DNA of 64,000 nucleotides, taken from contig SSNU01000199.1 of assembly GCA_012064415.1 (NCBI GenBank), forward strand, positions 62,001 to 126,000, written 5' to 3'. Under the pieces are notes generated by a model. The model was not told the DNA's origin, ran no database searches, and saw only the letters and a program-made list of their open reading frames with translations. Positions 34,539 to 47,274 of the stretch are shown here, one piece after another. The position numbers were made by a program, and so were the translations under genes. This stretch comes from Gyrodactylus bullatarudis. Taxonomy: Eukaryota; Platyhelminthes; Monogenea; Gyrodactylidea; Gyrodactylidae. The first letter of the stretch is position 1, and the number at the start of each line of letters is the position of its first letter.

Positions 34539-37500
34539 AGAATTTTAAAACTATTTTTTCTTTTAACTAATCGCATTTATTTATACGACTCTTATATGTC
34601 TAAAGAGCATAAGGTGGGTCTGAGGAATGTGCGGAAACACAACTATGGTGGAATAGCCTAAAGTTTTAACCCATGGCTAATTTCACATCGGAAAAGTTCC
34701 TGTTGACAGAGAGAAGAATAGAAAAGCATTGATTTCAAGTCAGAATTTCGTTTTGTTAAATCTCAAATTTCCGCTCAGATACATACATGAGACTTTGTAT
34801 TCTATAGTGATAATAATATCATTTTTTTGAGACAAAAAAGTTTATTTTCCATTGTACATTTGTTATTTTAAATGAAGGAAAGGAGATATTATCTATTTGA
34901 GATGGGATTGAAAATAGTGATAATATCGATTTGAATAGTTTTTTTTTCACTGAAAATAGAGCTTCAATAATTATTACGATTAGTGATGGAAATACTGATT
35001 ACTATCATAATAGGTCGCTAAGATGATATGAGATCGAGAGAACCCAGTGAGATTTTAAGGCTTAACGATTGTACAGTCTGTACTAGATTACTGCAAAAAT
35101 TCAGCTTCACTTTCATACCACTAATTGGAAAGTAGGTAGATTTCAGGTTCCAGTCTATTTAAATATTAGAAAAATCGAACGAGTCTGATGGATTATAAAG
35201 CTAATTGATATGAAGTTGGGAAACTATGGTTTTTGAATACTACTCATGTTTCCCACTTTTGCGATTTGGACAAAAAAATTCTATAAAAAATTATTTTCAT
35301 GAAAATATTGTCATTTTTCAAATTTCGATTTGGCGCCAAAATCCTATTTTTCAAACATTGAACTTGAAATTTTTATTGATTTGAAAGCGAGAGTGTAACC
35401 AAAAAATGTTTTTTAGGATCACAACAACAAGGTCTAATCATGTTTATGAATAAACCATGAAAGTTCTAACCAAATAGACTATGCAACATGTCGATAATTA
35501 TTTTTCGTATGAATGAAAACGAGTGATCATATTCGCAGGGGTCTCATTGTTAAAATCAGAGAGGGGTCTCTCACTGTAAAAATGAAAGAGGGGTCTGACA
35601 CTGTGATTTCTAACTTAAGCAAATAGTGTAATCACCACTCCTCCCCCTTTCAGGAATGGGTTAGGAAAATTAGAAATACGACTTTTCTCAATATTGATTA
35701 GAAATTTAAATTTGGACGCATCCAACTTTAAAACAGTCTAGTTTTGACCTGGAATAATATTTCATTATGAAATTCTAGGAAAGGGCTAAACTTTTAATTC
35801 TGCATTTAATGGTACTAATTTTATAGTTCAAAACGTGGATTTTCTTAACTTTCTTATTTCTGAAGCTAGAATTCTGAAGAGCATACCAAACGATAGATCT
35901 TTATATAACTAAATCTTTTACATAAAAATATTTTCGAAAAAATATTATTAAAGGCTATTTATGTGAAACACAACAGGAATCCTACTTAAAAATCAAAAAT
36001 TCAATGTGCTTGAATTTCATTGGTTGAATGTTCCCTGTACTCTCATTGGTCGAGAAAAATCATGGTTTAGGTATATAACCGAGATGTAAAAATGATTTGG
36101 GCAGAGTGGGATAGAAAAAGGGTACTTCACCTGTACATATTTTCCTTATATATTTTCTTTATATAAATCTGGCATCTATAAGCTGATGAGTATGCCACGA
36201 TATATAAGCGCTAAATTCTTATTACTAATTGGCATCACCTTCTTTCTTATGGAAAAAAATATTTGCTCATGTTAAAAAATTGTCATTTCAATCGAGGATT
36301 TGTATATCAGAAAAAACTCAAAAACATGTGGTTTTCTAGGAGAAAATGCTTAGTTTTCGATTATCTTCAATGGGAAAAATTCGACTTTCGCCATAAATGT
36401 ACATATACGAAATCATCATGGAATATATATGCATTTATAAGAGAGGAGCGTTCTTAGAAAATATTTTAAGGGATAATTTCACTCATTAACGTTTGATTGC
36501 GCTCAATATGAGCTTCGAATTATATTTTTTAAACTTTTATAGTTTTCTAGTCCAAACTGCATTTATATTCTAAAAAACATTCAGAAAATTTAAATGAAAA
36601 CTGTCCAATATTATATCCGTATATGATCCGATAGCTGAGTAGGTAAACATATCTATTCTCAAAGATCATAATAAAATAATAAAGAAAGATAAAAGTGGTC
36701 ATAAAATTCTAAACTTCGTAATAATATTTCATGTAACCAGTAGATTCATGTAACAGATACAGATACGAACTCAATACATTAGATTTATTTTATTATTTCT
36801 TATGACTTTATTATCTACAGATCATTAAAATATATGTTTCCTCGGGTTGATTAAATAAAGAGTTTTAATATCATATCATTCAATTTTAAATAGTTCTCGA
36901 CAAAGTTTTGAGAATTCAAGATTTTTACAAGAAACTAAATTTTTCCGTCGAAAACTTGTGAGACTGGTTTCGGTGAATTATTATATTTTCATCAATTTTA
37001 GATAAAAATCATGTAAAAGATTATTTATTGTCATAAAAAACGTCTTAGTCGTACCGACCTCTACGAGCGCAGATGTCAGTGTATCAATTTATTCGTTTTG
37101 TTTCTTTATTCCTACTTCATAACCCGTGTGGACATATTAAATTTGACAGTTTTTTTCAAAAGTACAATTATAATTATGATTTTGAGAAAAATTCTCGTAT
37201 TATTTTGAATAATTTTTCAACAAAATTGATACCACTTGAAAGTTAGAGTTTGTAGGAAATGATAAATTTCCGATATTTTGCGATGTTTATAGATAACAAT
37301 TTCAGTGAAAAAATTATTGATCTTTATTTCAGTTTTAAAATATTGCATCTCGATAATTATTCAACGGCATTTCACCATAATTGCACTTCTGACATTGGTG
37401 TTTGCCTTTGAGGAACCTGTGGTAAAAGACTTTTGTACTCAATACGCTGTACTGATTTAGTCTTTGAATGTTTATTTTACAAATGAATACTAATAGAGCA

Positions 37501-37688
37501 GTATGCGATTTGTGATATGTTGCATTTTCCATTTGCTCATTTGAAAAATATAAAAATTTGATTTCTATCATTGATAACAAATGTGATTTTTGATTAAAAA
37601 AATACACTTAAATAACTGTCCAATAGGGATAACTTTTTAAGAACATAATTTTGAACCAAGTAGTTCTTCAGGGAGCTGTTCGGCATAG
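34539..37688. other. Gene-poor stretch with a MITE fragment
   Basis: About 35198-35420 is a left-half family-1 MITE (AAGCTAATTGATATGAAG, TTTGGCGCCAAAATCC). No coding region recognised elsewhere. Confidence 0.45.
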
Positions 37689-38624
37689 ATTGTCTATAAC
37701 GTTGTTCGCTTGCTGCCAGACTATGTTGTCTTCTGGCTTGTATTGGTCTGTCTGTAGAAAGAGGAGAAAAGGGTGTAGTATTTCTTAAAGAGCAAGGATT
37801 ATAAAAATTATAGTGATTGNNNNNNNNNNNNNNNNNNNNNNNNNNNNNNNNNNNNNNNNNNNNNNNNNNNNNNNNNNNNNNNNNNNNNNNNNNNNNNNNN
37901 NNNNNNNNNNNNNNNNNNNNNNNNNNNNNNNNNNNNNNNNNNNNNNNNNNNNNNNNNNNNNNNNNNNNNNNNNNNNNNNNNNNNNNNNNNNNNNNNNNNN
38001 NNNNNNNNNNNNNNNNNNNNNNNNNNNNNNNNNNNNNNNNNNNNNNNNNNNNNNNNNNNNNNNNNNNNNNNNNNNNNNNNNNNNNNNNNNNNNNNNNNNN
38101 NNNNNNNNNNNNNNNNNNNNNNNNNNNNNNNNNNNNNNNNNNNNNNNNNNNNNNNNNNNNNNNNNNNNNNNNNNNNNNNNNNNNNNNNNNNNNNNNNNNN
38201 NNNNNNNNNNNNNNNNNNNNNNNNNNNNNNNNNNNNNNNNNNNNNNNNNNNNNNNNNNNNNNNNNNNNNNNNNNNNNNNNNNNNNNNNNNNNNNNNNNNN
38301 NNNNNNNNNNNNNNNNNNNNNNNNNNNNNNNNNNNNNNNNNNNNNNNNNNNNNNNNNNNNNNNNNNNNNNNNNNNNNNNNNNNNNNNNNNNNNNNNNNNN
38401 NNNNNNNNNNNNNNNNNNNNNNNNNNNNNNNNNNNNNNNNNNNNNNNNNNNNNNNNNNNNNNNNNNNNNNNNNNNNNNNNNNNNNNNNNNNNNNNNTCAC
38501 TATAATTTTTATAATCCTTGCTCTTTAAGAAATACTACACCCTTTTCTCCTCTTTCTACAGACAGACCAATACAAGCCAGAAGACAACATAGTCTGGCAG
38601 CAAGCGAACAACGTTATAGACAAT
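37689..38624. repeat. Perfect inverted repeat around the assembly gap
   Basis: Arms 37689-37816 and 38497-38624 are exact reverse complements over 128 bases. Read outward from the gap, each arm carries a pyrimidine-rich tract ending CTACAG and then an open stretch (RPIQARRQHSLAASEQRYRQ), so it resembles a splice acceptor plus exon. Beyond the arms the two sides differ. Confidence 0.8.
37820..38496. other. Assembly gap (N)
   Basis: 677 undetermined bases. Open frames drawn through it carry no information. Confidence 0.99.
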
Positions 38625-39546
38625 TTTTAAGAACAATTTTTTGGAATATTCCCAGATGCCTACATAAATAAAGATGCTTTAGTATTTAAGGACTCTTGGT
38701 GTGAAATTTCTCTTAAATAAAACCTTTTGCCTAGGGGTATTTTTTAAATATTCTAAAGCAATCCAAAGTATTTTCAATTTTATTTAAGAAAATATTTGAT
38801 CTACATGATTGGCTTGAACAAATAAGTAAAATTCAACAACTAAAATTTATTTTAACCCTTTCGGTGCTGAGACTATTTCACAATGTTTATAAAAACCAAA
38901 ATTTAGCTATGAAGATACCAAGTTATTTGGCCAAAAACATTACTTATGCAAGTTCACATTGTGGGCTTCAATTTAAACTTTAATTGATCCAGAAACCTAT
39001 CATACTGGTAGAGTTATGAAGGTTCAAAAAAATTGGACATTTATGTCAATCGGCACCGAAAGGGCTAAGATTGATTAATTGATTAGCTTTCAAAAATTCG
39101 AAAATAATTTGTTTTTTGACCGTCAATACATTTTGATAAGAAAATCATTCAACCTATTTACAACACTCCTAGGACTTTCTCAGGACCTACTAGTGTTATA
39201 CATCATTAGAACCGCCTTAGTGCTAGGAAAAAATTTACTAATTTTCAAAAAAATTTCCCTACTGTCCAAGTAACTAATTCTTTCACTCAGTTATTAGTTG
39301 AAGCATATTCTTTTTATTTATCCCTGGCTATCTACACAATCCGCCTTCAATTGGATTTGCTGATCTGGCGCTAAAACTCCCATTTTGTTCAAATTTAACT
39401 CAGAATTTTTATCAATTTGAAAATGGCAGAATAGTCATAAGAGGTTTTTCAGAGCCAAAATTAAACAAGAAACTCGGAAATTGCCGTTATTTCGAGCTTG
39501 CTGACTCGAAGTCATGCTAGTGTTAAGAACTAACGAAGGATTATTG
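38625..39546. other. No gene seen; MITE fragment
   Basis: AT-rich spacer with a degraded family-1 fragment near 39360-39440 (ATCTGGCGCTAAAACTCCC). Confidence 0.4.
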
Positions 39547-39597
39547 GTGAATAAAGCTTTATTTTCGTCGGTTCTCTTCAGACCAAACACCGACTTT
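39547..39597 (-). ncRNA. Hammerhead-like ribozyme motif, third copy
   Basis: On the minus strand: stem I TTGGT/ACCAA (5 of 5), core CTGAAGA and GAAA, a palindromic stem III (ATAAAGCTTTAT) and TTC at the cleavage site. GTCGGT 5' of stem I is perfectly complementary to ACCGAC just before GAAA (6 bp). It is the best preserved of the three. No Penelope ORF lies next to it. Confidence 0.6.
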
Positions 39598-40198
39598 AGA
39601 TATATTTATATACATGCAAGATTAAGGAACATTATAAAATCTGACGAATAGCAATTAATCATCCAAGATTGACCAATGGGGGTTGAGTGTGCTCATACTC
39701 TTGGGGCTGTGAGGTTATTTCCTTATAAGACCCACCTTTTTTGAACAGATTTTTGACATTTAATAAGTGTAAATGATCAAGAAATCGAAATTAAACTCCC
39801 AAATCATTAGATTTATCATAATTGAGTTTCTTGTCACTTTTAAAACACTGCCACTTTCAAATCAATCAAAAATTTTCAACTCAAAGTTTTAAAAATTGGA
39901 TTTGGTGCAAGATCATAATTAGAAAATTTTATTTTGCTCAAATTACATGTCAGAAAGTTGAAATAATTTCTATCATGGAAATTTACAGATTAACAAGCAG
40001 GATTAATCTATCTTTCTAATAAGAAATTCTTTAATCCTAATAATCCTCATACATTTATTGTAATTAATTGTTGTAATATTTTCTATCAATTCCTATCATA
40101 GAAAAGCAAAGTCATCATCGAAAAACATCAGCAGAACAATGCCCAAAACGTAAAGAAAGTAGGTTAGACAACGTCGAGATGTACAATTACTATAACTA

Positions 40199-40740
40199 AA
40201 GTTGGTTGATCTATGAATTTTACAAAAACGTCGTTTTTTCATCGAAAATTCGAATATACAAGAGATTTTTTGGAATCCTATTCATGTTGCCCACTTGTAC
40301 GATTTGAAGAAAATTATTTCTATGAAAAAATGGTAATTTTTCAAATCACAATTTTTCGAACTTTGAATTAGAAACTTTTTATGGATTTGAAAGAGGGATT
40401 GTGCCCGAAAGATGTTATGTAGGATCAGGATTAGACAAGAAAGCCGAATATGGCCGATAAATTTTCGAAATATTCAGCATTTTCAAGGTATTTCGACTTA
40501 TCGAAATTTCATTAATTTTCAAGTAGTGAAAATGATCAAAAAATCGAAATTTAGCTCCTATACGATAATGAGCTAATGCATTAGAACAGATTCAGAATAT
40601 TTGTTTTATTTCTCTTATTGTGATCCGCGCCAAATCCAAATTTGAAAAATGACCATGATCAAGAGTGCAAAATGAGTAGGATTTCAAAAAATCTTTTGTA
40701 TATTCGAATTTTCGATAAAAAACTTCATATCAACAAGCTT
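40199..40740. repeat. Foldback MITE, family 1 (short copy)
   Basis: TA|AAGTTGGTTGAT at the left, CATATCAACAAGCTT|TA at the right, 542 bp. Inverted arms are shorter than in other copies. Confidence 0.65.
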
Positions 40741-41852
40741 TATTAAAAATTTTAATATATTGGTTATAATTTCATCGGTTATTTTATAATTTATTTCTTT
40801 CAATTAATAAACTGATGGCAATTTACCCTAAATATGTTTTTTCATTTTGCTGATGAAGTTTTAAGAATTGTACATTCAGTGGAAATAAACTTCTTGTTCA
40901 ATACTTTAACATTTTCGAAATCGGATTCGATCAAGATCCTTAACTATTTTGGCCTAAATTTTCTTTCTTCAGGAGATTGCTGTAGAATTTCATCAAATAA
41001 AATTGGATTCATTAGTACGCTTCTTAAGTTGGAATAAGCTGATTCTTTTATAATTAAAGGTTTTTACTGTAATTTGATTGGACATGCTGGACGTAAAATT
41101 TTAGAGATGAGATTTTTGAGACTAACAGATAATCTTGAACTCAAGATTCACGAGATAAATTTTCTCTTGGAAAGAAGAGTAAATTTCTCATCAGAAATAC
41201 TTTAAGGTCATAGAGTATTTCAATCGATCGAAAATATTAAAACAAAAAGATTTTCTTGTATGATGATTTGACAAGATCTGTTGAGCAAAATTAAAGTGAT
41301 GTAAAGACGACAAGTAAGAAAAAGGAAGAAAATATATTGGCAAAACAGAATAGATTGAAGGGAAGACGAATCATTAAAAATATTTAGGATTAAATATAAT
41401 AAAGATTATATAGAAATATATTTCACACAAAGGAAAGAAAAAAGTTGTGTGTGTACGGAATGAAGGCGATGTAGTTAAAAAAAATAGTTTCTGATGATGA
41501 GACGAAAGGGTGTCGAGAAAAAAAAACTGTGGAAATCTGAGTGAGAAAAGAAGATGGGCGAAAAGACAGGCGTATGATCCTCTATAGCAATAGCATGCAT
41601 TGGAGAATAGATGTTACCTCCCATCCCTCTATGCTTATATAATTCAAATTACATGCGATTATGGATTTGTAAGAAATTAGATGTGAATGAAAGAAAATTA
41701 ACACATTTAATGACATGTACCAGATTTCATATTTCTACCTACAATATATGAAAAGACGTATTTTTCTCATGTGAGATCACAGAAAAAGAACCAAAGGATT
41801 ACCTAGAAAATTAGAAATCTAGAGACAGGAGCAGAGATGAATAATTAATTAA
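40741..41852. other. No gene seen
   Basis: AT-rich. The G/A-rich part near 41450-41560 may be the 5' part of the adjacent MULE remnant, but no domain can be read there. Confidence 0.4.
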
Positions 41853-42338
41853 AAACTTGTACCAACCGAGTCTGAAAAGTATTGGAGATATTTTTTCTAT
41901 CATCTAAACTTATCTATTAAAATCAATGAACGTCCCGATGTTGTAATATTGTCAGACAGAGAAAAAGGTCTTATCAAAGCCGAAGGAATTTAGTTCTAAA
42001 TTCAGTGAGCATTTTGAACCGGCATCAATTACAGGAAGGAAATTAGAAGTTTCTAAAGTCACAAACCTCAAAGTCTATAATGTAAGGGACTCTCCAAATT
42101 CCGACCTCCTTGAGTAGTACATTTATTAGCAGCAGTCTTCACAGAAAATGCTAATATAAAATCTTATGTGAACAAAGCCTTCAAAAAAGAGTCACTTGAA
42201 TTAATGTACTCGAAGAATATTTTTGCTTGTGATCTTGATTATATAGCATCATCTAATTTGAAAGAATATTCTGAGAATAGAAAGAGGGGAAGACCCTCTC
42301 TGAAGAAGAGAATTCGAGGTCAAGAAGAAAAAATTTAA
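41853..42338 (+). pseudogene. MULE (Mutator-like) transposase fragment
   Basis: Translation of three adjoining frames gives VPTESEKYWRYFFYHL, then RPDVVILSDREKGLIKAEG, as in the MULE transposase core (E-x-YW-x-F and the SDRxKGL block). Further stretches follow: FSEHFEPASITGRKL, then ENANIKSYVNKAFKKE ending in RKRGRPSLKKR. At least two frameshifts, near 41990 and 42115, break it. The part before the ESEKYW block is absent here, but a matching upstream segment lies inverted at 49157-49303. Confidence 0.7.
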
Positions 42339-42389
42339 GGATGAATTTAAATAAATTCTTGAACATAGACTAAAAGTTATTTTCTTAAA

Positions 42390-42660
42390 TCGCTGTTGAA
42401 GTGAGATCACAGGAGAAAAATAAAACATACTAAGTTTGAAAACAAAACAGACTATTTATGAATAAAATCTAGTAATCCATACTAATAGTGAGCAAAAACA
42501 TACTAAATTTGAAAAAAAACTCAAGCACATACTAAATCTGAAATTTTTCTTACACGTACTTGCGGAAAACGACATTCTAGATCTGATTTTTCAATTTAAA
42601 AACATACTAATTCTGAATAAACGCCCATTGGACATACTAGTTTTGCAAATACCCCTTAGA
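42390..42660. repeat. Array of short direct repeats after the MULE fragment
   Basis: The motif ACATACTAAATTTGAAA and variants occurs about five times, spaced roughly 25-60 bases apart, in one orientation. Position and style fit subterminal transposase-binding repeats of the neighbouring MULE. Confidence 0.5.
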
Positions 42661-43888
42661 GAAATTATGACAAATTTCAAATTTCATCATAAAAATCATC
42701 AAAATTCAATTTTTAAACGATAATGGGATGATTATCAAAATCCGATTCAGTTATTTGATTTCTTTGTCAAGTTCAAAAAATTAAATTCTGTCGCGTTGAA
42801 GAAAAACTCTGAGATTTTTCAAAAAATAATTAACCCTCCTTCTTCTAACTAACAAGCTTTATATTCTAAAAGGCTCAAGTTAATTTTGAATTCCGTGTAA
42901 GATTAGAAGGATAAAAATCATTCTAAAATAAGAACTTGAAATTTTGCCGATTGGTATTTACAGATGGTATTGTGTCCTAAATTTTCTATTAATTATTAAA
43001 TAGAAAGCTTGATTCTTAGTCCAATTAAAATTTTGAATTAAACTTTCAGAAAATTTCGGATTTTCTTAGATTATTATAAGGTTTTCCAGATTTTAGCATG
43101 AATAAAATGCTCAAAATTTGTACATTACCAGTTATTCAATCTTGCAAGTATTTTTTAAAGCAGAGCAGTATTCTTATCTTGTAGGCCTCACGTCTCAGGT
43201 AGGAAGTGTTTCTAAGTGTTATGATAAGAACGTTTCATAGGTATAGTATGAGTAAAGTTAGATAAATTTGTTTTTCTCTTATGGATCAAAGTTTTTCTTC
43301 GAAAAGTTTAAATATCCAGACAACGAATCTCTTGATAAGGAACATATTTATATGTAATTAAGCTCTCATTATATCTACAAAAATCAATAGGAATAGAAAG
43401 CTGAGAAAAAGATTCTCTTAGAATTAGAAATTCTTTTATCGAATCCCATTCTACAAGGAATTAAATATTTATACAATTAGCTGTGTGAGATATATTTACT
43501 ATCAAATTAACACTTGGTGATGGGAAATTAATTCATCTGAAAAGTTTTATTCATTCAAAGTTTCAAGATACAGTACAGTGTAATAATATGTTTCGCAGGA
43601 ATGACATAGATGAAGAAAATAAATTCACTGTATTTATTGAGAGATGATGATAAGAGTTGTTTATATGGGTCGTGGAATTTACAAAACTTCTTCTAGATAT
43701 TAAAACTTAAATGTTAATCATACTAAACCTAATTGACATGAAGATGAGAATTTACTATTCTTACAAAAAACTCGATGTTTTTCTCCAGATTCACAGAAAA
43801 AAATAATTTTTTGAATTCTTAATGGAACCAGCTAATAAGTTAATAATCTGACCAAAATTAGGCCAATATTTGAATTTCGAAAATGTAC
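42661..43888. other. No gene seen; MITE fragments
   Basis: AT-rich. About 43728-43800 is the left tip of a family-1 MITE interrupted by the family-2 element that follows. Confidence 0.4.
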
Positions 43889-44249
43889 CAAATTTCCATT
43901 TTTTCAACTTTTGAACCCAAAATTTCTGTCGATTTCGAATATTTGAAGCTGTTAAGTGATGATATTTGGGATCAAAATTAGACAAAGAATTCGAATTCAC
44001 CTGCAGAAATTCACAGAAGTTCGTCGTTACTGTGGGAAATCGAACTAATTTTTCGATTATCACGAATGCAAATTATCCAAAATCTGGAAGTTTAACTTTT
44101 TTTCGGAAACAGTAAGATCTTCGCTATCTCTATAGCCAAATTCGAATTCTTCGTCTAATTTTGATCCCAAATATCATCACTTAACTGCTTCGAATCATTG
44201 AAATCGATAAAAATTTTGGGTTCAAAAGTTGAAAAAGTGGAAATTTGGT
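43889..44249. repeat. Foldback element, family 2
   Basis: ACCAAATTTCCATTTTTTC at the left is inverted at 44249, with inner arms sharing TCGATTTCGAATATTTGAAG-type sequence. Same family as 21822-22201. Confidence 0.65.
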
Positions 44250-44379
44250 GCAATTCGTCACTTGAGGAAAAATGATCATTGGTCTGAATTAACTTATGTA
44301 TACTATACAGTATTTTTGGAGAAAATTGGAAGCATTTTGAATTACGAGTTGGTACCATTTTTCCATTATTTTAAAAATT

Positions 44380-44924
44380 ATAACTAGAGCCTCAAGAAAT
44401 ATGCAGTTTTGATAGACTTATATTCCCATATAAAATATGCATTTAAGATTTTTTAGAGATTTTACTACTTAATTTACACATTTAATTAATAAACAGAATA
44501 ATATTATTTAAAAATCAATTTATTGGTTAGAATATAGGAAAAATCTTTGCTGTTTATTTTCCTTTATATTTATATATATTTCCGATTTTGAAATAGGGAT
44601 TTTAGTCATGCTGTAATGGGGTTATCAAATCCCACGCCATTATAAAATAAAAATTTTATTCATCGACTTTTTAACTTGATTCTGATTGACCTATCATGTC
44701 TGTAGGTTAAATTTTATTGGCTGATAATTTTTATGCGTTATACATTAGTTCATGCATTTATATTTGATATAAATCTATATAAATCTCTACTGCAGATATA
44801 TGCAGTCATAACTTTTCAACCCTTATACTAAGAAGAAATCTGATTACAGTTTTCATTGAATGAGAAAAAGTATACCTTGTGATTAAAATATACAATATAT
44901 GCGTTTCTGAGGCTCTAATTATAA
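44380..44924. repeat. TIR element, GAGCCTCA family
   Basis: TATAACTAGAGCCTCA at the left and TGAGGCTCTAATTATA at the right, about 545 bp, with weaker inverted similarity inward. A shorter relative lies at 47136-47274. Confidence 0.5.
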
Positions 44925-45525
44925 CTCAAAGTTTGAGGGGAGTAATTTTTTGATTTCAAGGTGTACGAGGAATCAAAAAAAATTTTTCAGGATCATCATA
45001 GAAACCATTTATCACTGTTAAGTTTTTGAAAAGACCGTATCTTCCTAATTTATTAATTTTATCAAGCAGTGAAAACGGTAAAATATAGAAAATAGACTTT
45101 CACAAGATAAGAAAGTTTTTCCTAAAATATTAACGACCATTTTTGGTTTCTTTGTCCAAAGATGATAATGAAAATAACGTTTGATACCTCACACAAAGTT
45201 TGAAATAAACAAAAAATTTCAACTCAAAAATAGAAAATATGGAAAAATTGCGCCAACTTGAAATTTGGTTTTTCCTCGAATCGGTAAAAGTGTGACTTTT
45301 GACACTGTAGAGTACAGTGTTTACAGAGTTTTGAGACCTTGATGGAAAAAATGGAATCTTTTGTATAGCTTTACATCACTGTTCTTCTGGAGTAAAACCA
45401 ACATCCAGTTATACTAATTATTCTAGATTAATCAGCTTCGATCATGATAAACTTGAATTCGAATTGTATCTATTCATGATATTAGTTAACCGATAATAAG
45501 TTTACCAAGATTAGACAACTAACTA

Positions 45526-46219
45526 AAGCTAGTTGTAATATGAAGATGGGAATTTATGATTTTTACAAAATTCTCAATTTTTTTCATCAAGAAATCGAAT
45601 TTGATCTAGATTTTCTGGAATCTAGAAATCAATTTTTGAGGAATTCATGGCATATATCATATCTCAAAGTAACGCCAAATTCCCATTCTTTGAACTTTGA
45701 GTTGAAAAATTTTGTTGATTTCAATATGGGAGAGTGATCAAAAGTTGATTCTTAGGATCACAATTAGACAAAAAACCGATGATCATCATGAAAATTTTGA
45801 TAAATTCGTCATTTTATTGGATTCTTGAAATATCAAATTTAATCGACTTTAAAGTAGGGAAAATGATGAAAAATTCAAAATTTGATTTTGACACGATTAT
45901 GAGGTGATTCTCAAAACCAGATTAAGCATATTTAATTACTTTGACTAATTGTGATCCTAAAACTTTTGATCACTCTCTCACATTGAAATCAACAAAAATT
46001 TCCAACTCAAAGTTCAAAAAAATGGGAATTTGGCGCTACTTCAAGATTTCAAATTTGCCGTATTTTCCTTATAAATTGATTTTTTACTATATTTTTTTCT
46101 CCGTATCGTGAAAGAGGGCCTCATGATCTAGATTCCAAAAAATCTTGATCAAATTCAAATTCTAGATGAAAAAAATAAGAATTTTGTAAAAATCATAAAT
46201 TCCCATCTTCATTAACTAG
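45526..46219. repeat. Foldback MITE, family 1 (diverged)
   Basis: Begins TA|AAGCTAGTTGTAATATG, ends CCCATCTTCATTAACTAG, with inverted arms around TTTGGCGCTAC and AATTTTGTTGATTTC. Confidence 0.6.
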
Positions 46220-46745
46220 GTGTATGAACAAAAACAGATTTCCATTGTTGAAGCCCAATTTTGTTTATGGAATTAATCCTAAATTTCTAATATTTTCTAT
46301 TCTAAAATCATTGTAACAGCTGCCAGAGTGAAATCTTCTGAATTCTGTATTCTTCAAGTTCATTTTCCAAAATCTCTATCTACTGAGATCTTGTGAATCT
46401 TTTATGGGAAAAACATTTAGTTTTAGGAAAATTACGAAACATAATTGCTAAGAAAATGTTTGAGAATATAAAGTTTTTGAGTAAAATTGAAAAAATCTGA
46501 TTTAAGAATTTAAAAAATTAAAAATAATTTTAAAAAATTCAATTTTTAATGAAATAAAAATTCAATTTTTTCTATCTAATGATACCTTGAATGTCACCCA
46601 AAACAAAAAATTGCGCATCCCAGCTACTTTTTTGTCAAAAATTTTTGATTTTGGAGTTAATTTTCTCCATATATTTTAGCTTTGGACACTCAAGAATTAT
46701 AATTATTAATTAATAGTGCAGCACCTATACTTACAAAGGTTACTA

Positions 46746-46807
46746 GAATTATTTCGTTCCTGTGGGATATATTACCTAACGAAATATCACCTAGAACGAA
46801 ATAATTC
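46746..46807. repeat. Perfect 14-bp inverted repeat, hairpin
   Basis: GAATTATTTCGTTC and its exact reverse complement, separated by 34 bases that themselves contain AACGAAATATC. Confidence 0.6.
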
Positions 46808-47135
46808 AATTATAATTATTCCTAATTTTCTCCAACTTGATAAAACTTGAAATAATTCCAAATCGAAAAAATTGATTTACTGACAAGAGATCAATACCTA
46901 ATTCCTTAGGAGAAATCCACGAATGAAAATTGAGTAAATACAAAGTGAAATGTAACTAAATTTTCTCCGGAAATTAATTATGCAACAAAATTCTCGATAA
47001 ATTTTTACCAAGTAAAAAAAATCAAATTAGCCAACAGCTGAAATATAAATGGGTTTTTCTACATTATTCTTGAATATGCTAAATAACAGAGTCGAGGTAC
47101 CGTTAAAAAAGTTAATATCTGAATTATGAATGATT

Positions 47136-47274
47136 ATTAGGGCCTCAAAAATGCATATAAAGCATATTTTAAATTCGAGGTATACTTTTTAATCTAAACA
47201 CAGCGTGATATTTAAAATTGCTGTCGGGGTAAGTTCTAAAATGAATTTCTAGGTCATATTTCTAGAGGCCCTAA
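47136..47274. repeat. Short TIR element, GAGCCTCA family
   Basis: ATTAGGGCCTC at the left, GAGGCCCTAAT at the right, 139 bp; terminal similarity to 44380-44924. Confidence 0.5.

Noticed and set aside
37335..37607. Minus-strand frame with CQKCNYG, considered as a zinc-finger fragment.
   Set aside because: Only one CxxC pair, no partner His or Cys, and no conserved context.
37808..38671. Open frames of 230-284 codons across the gap.
   Set aside because: They consist almost entirely of undetermined bases.
41490..41530. CTGATGATGAGACGAAAGG, resembling a hammerhead core.
   Set aside because: No stem II or stem I complementarity could be found around it.
42390..42660. Considered as a CRISPR-like array because of regularly repeated motifs.
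   Set aside because: Repeats are degenerate and irregularly spaced, and the genome is an animal's; transposon subterminal repeats fit better.
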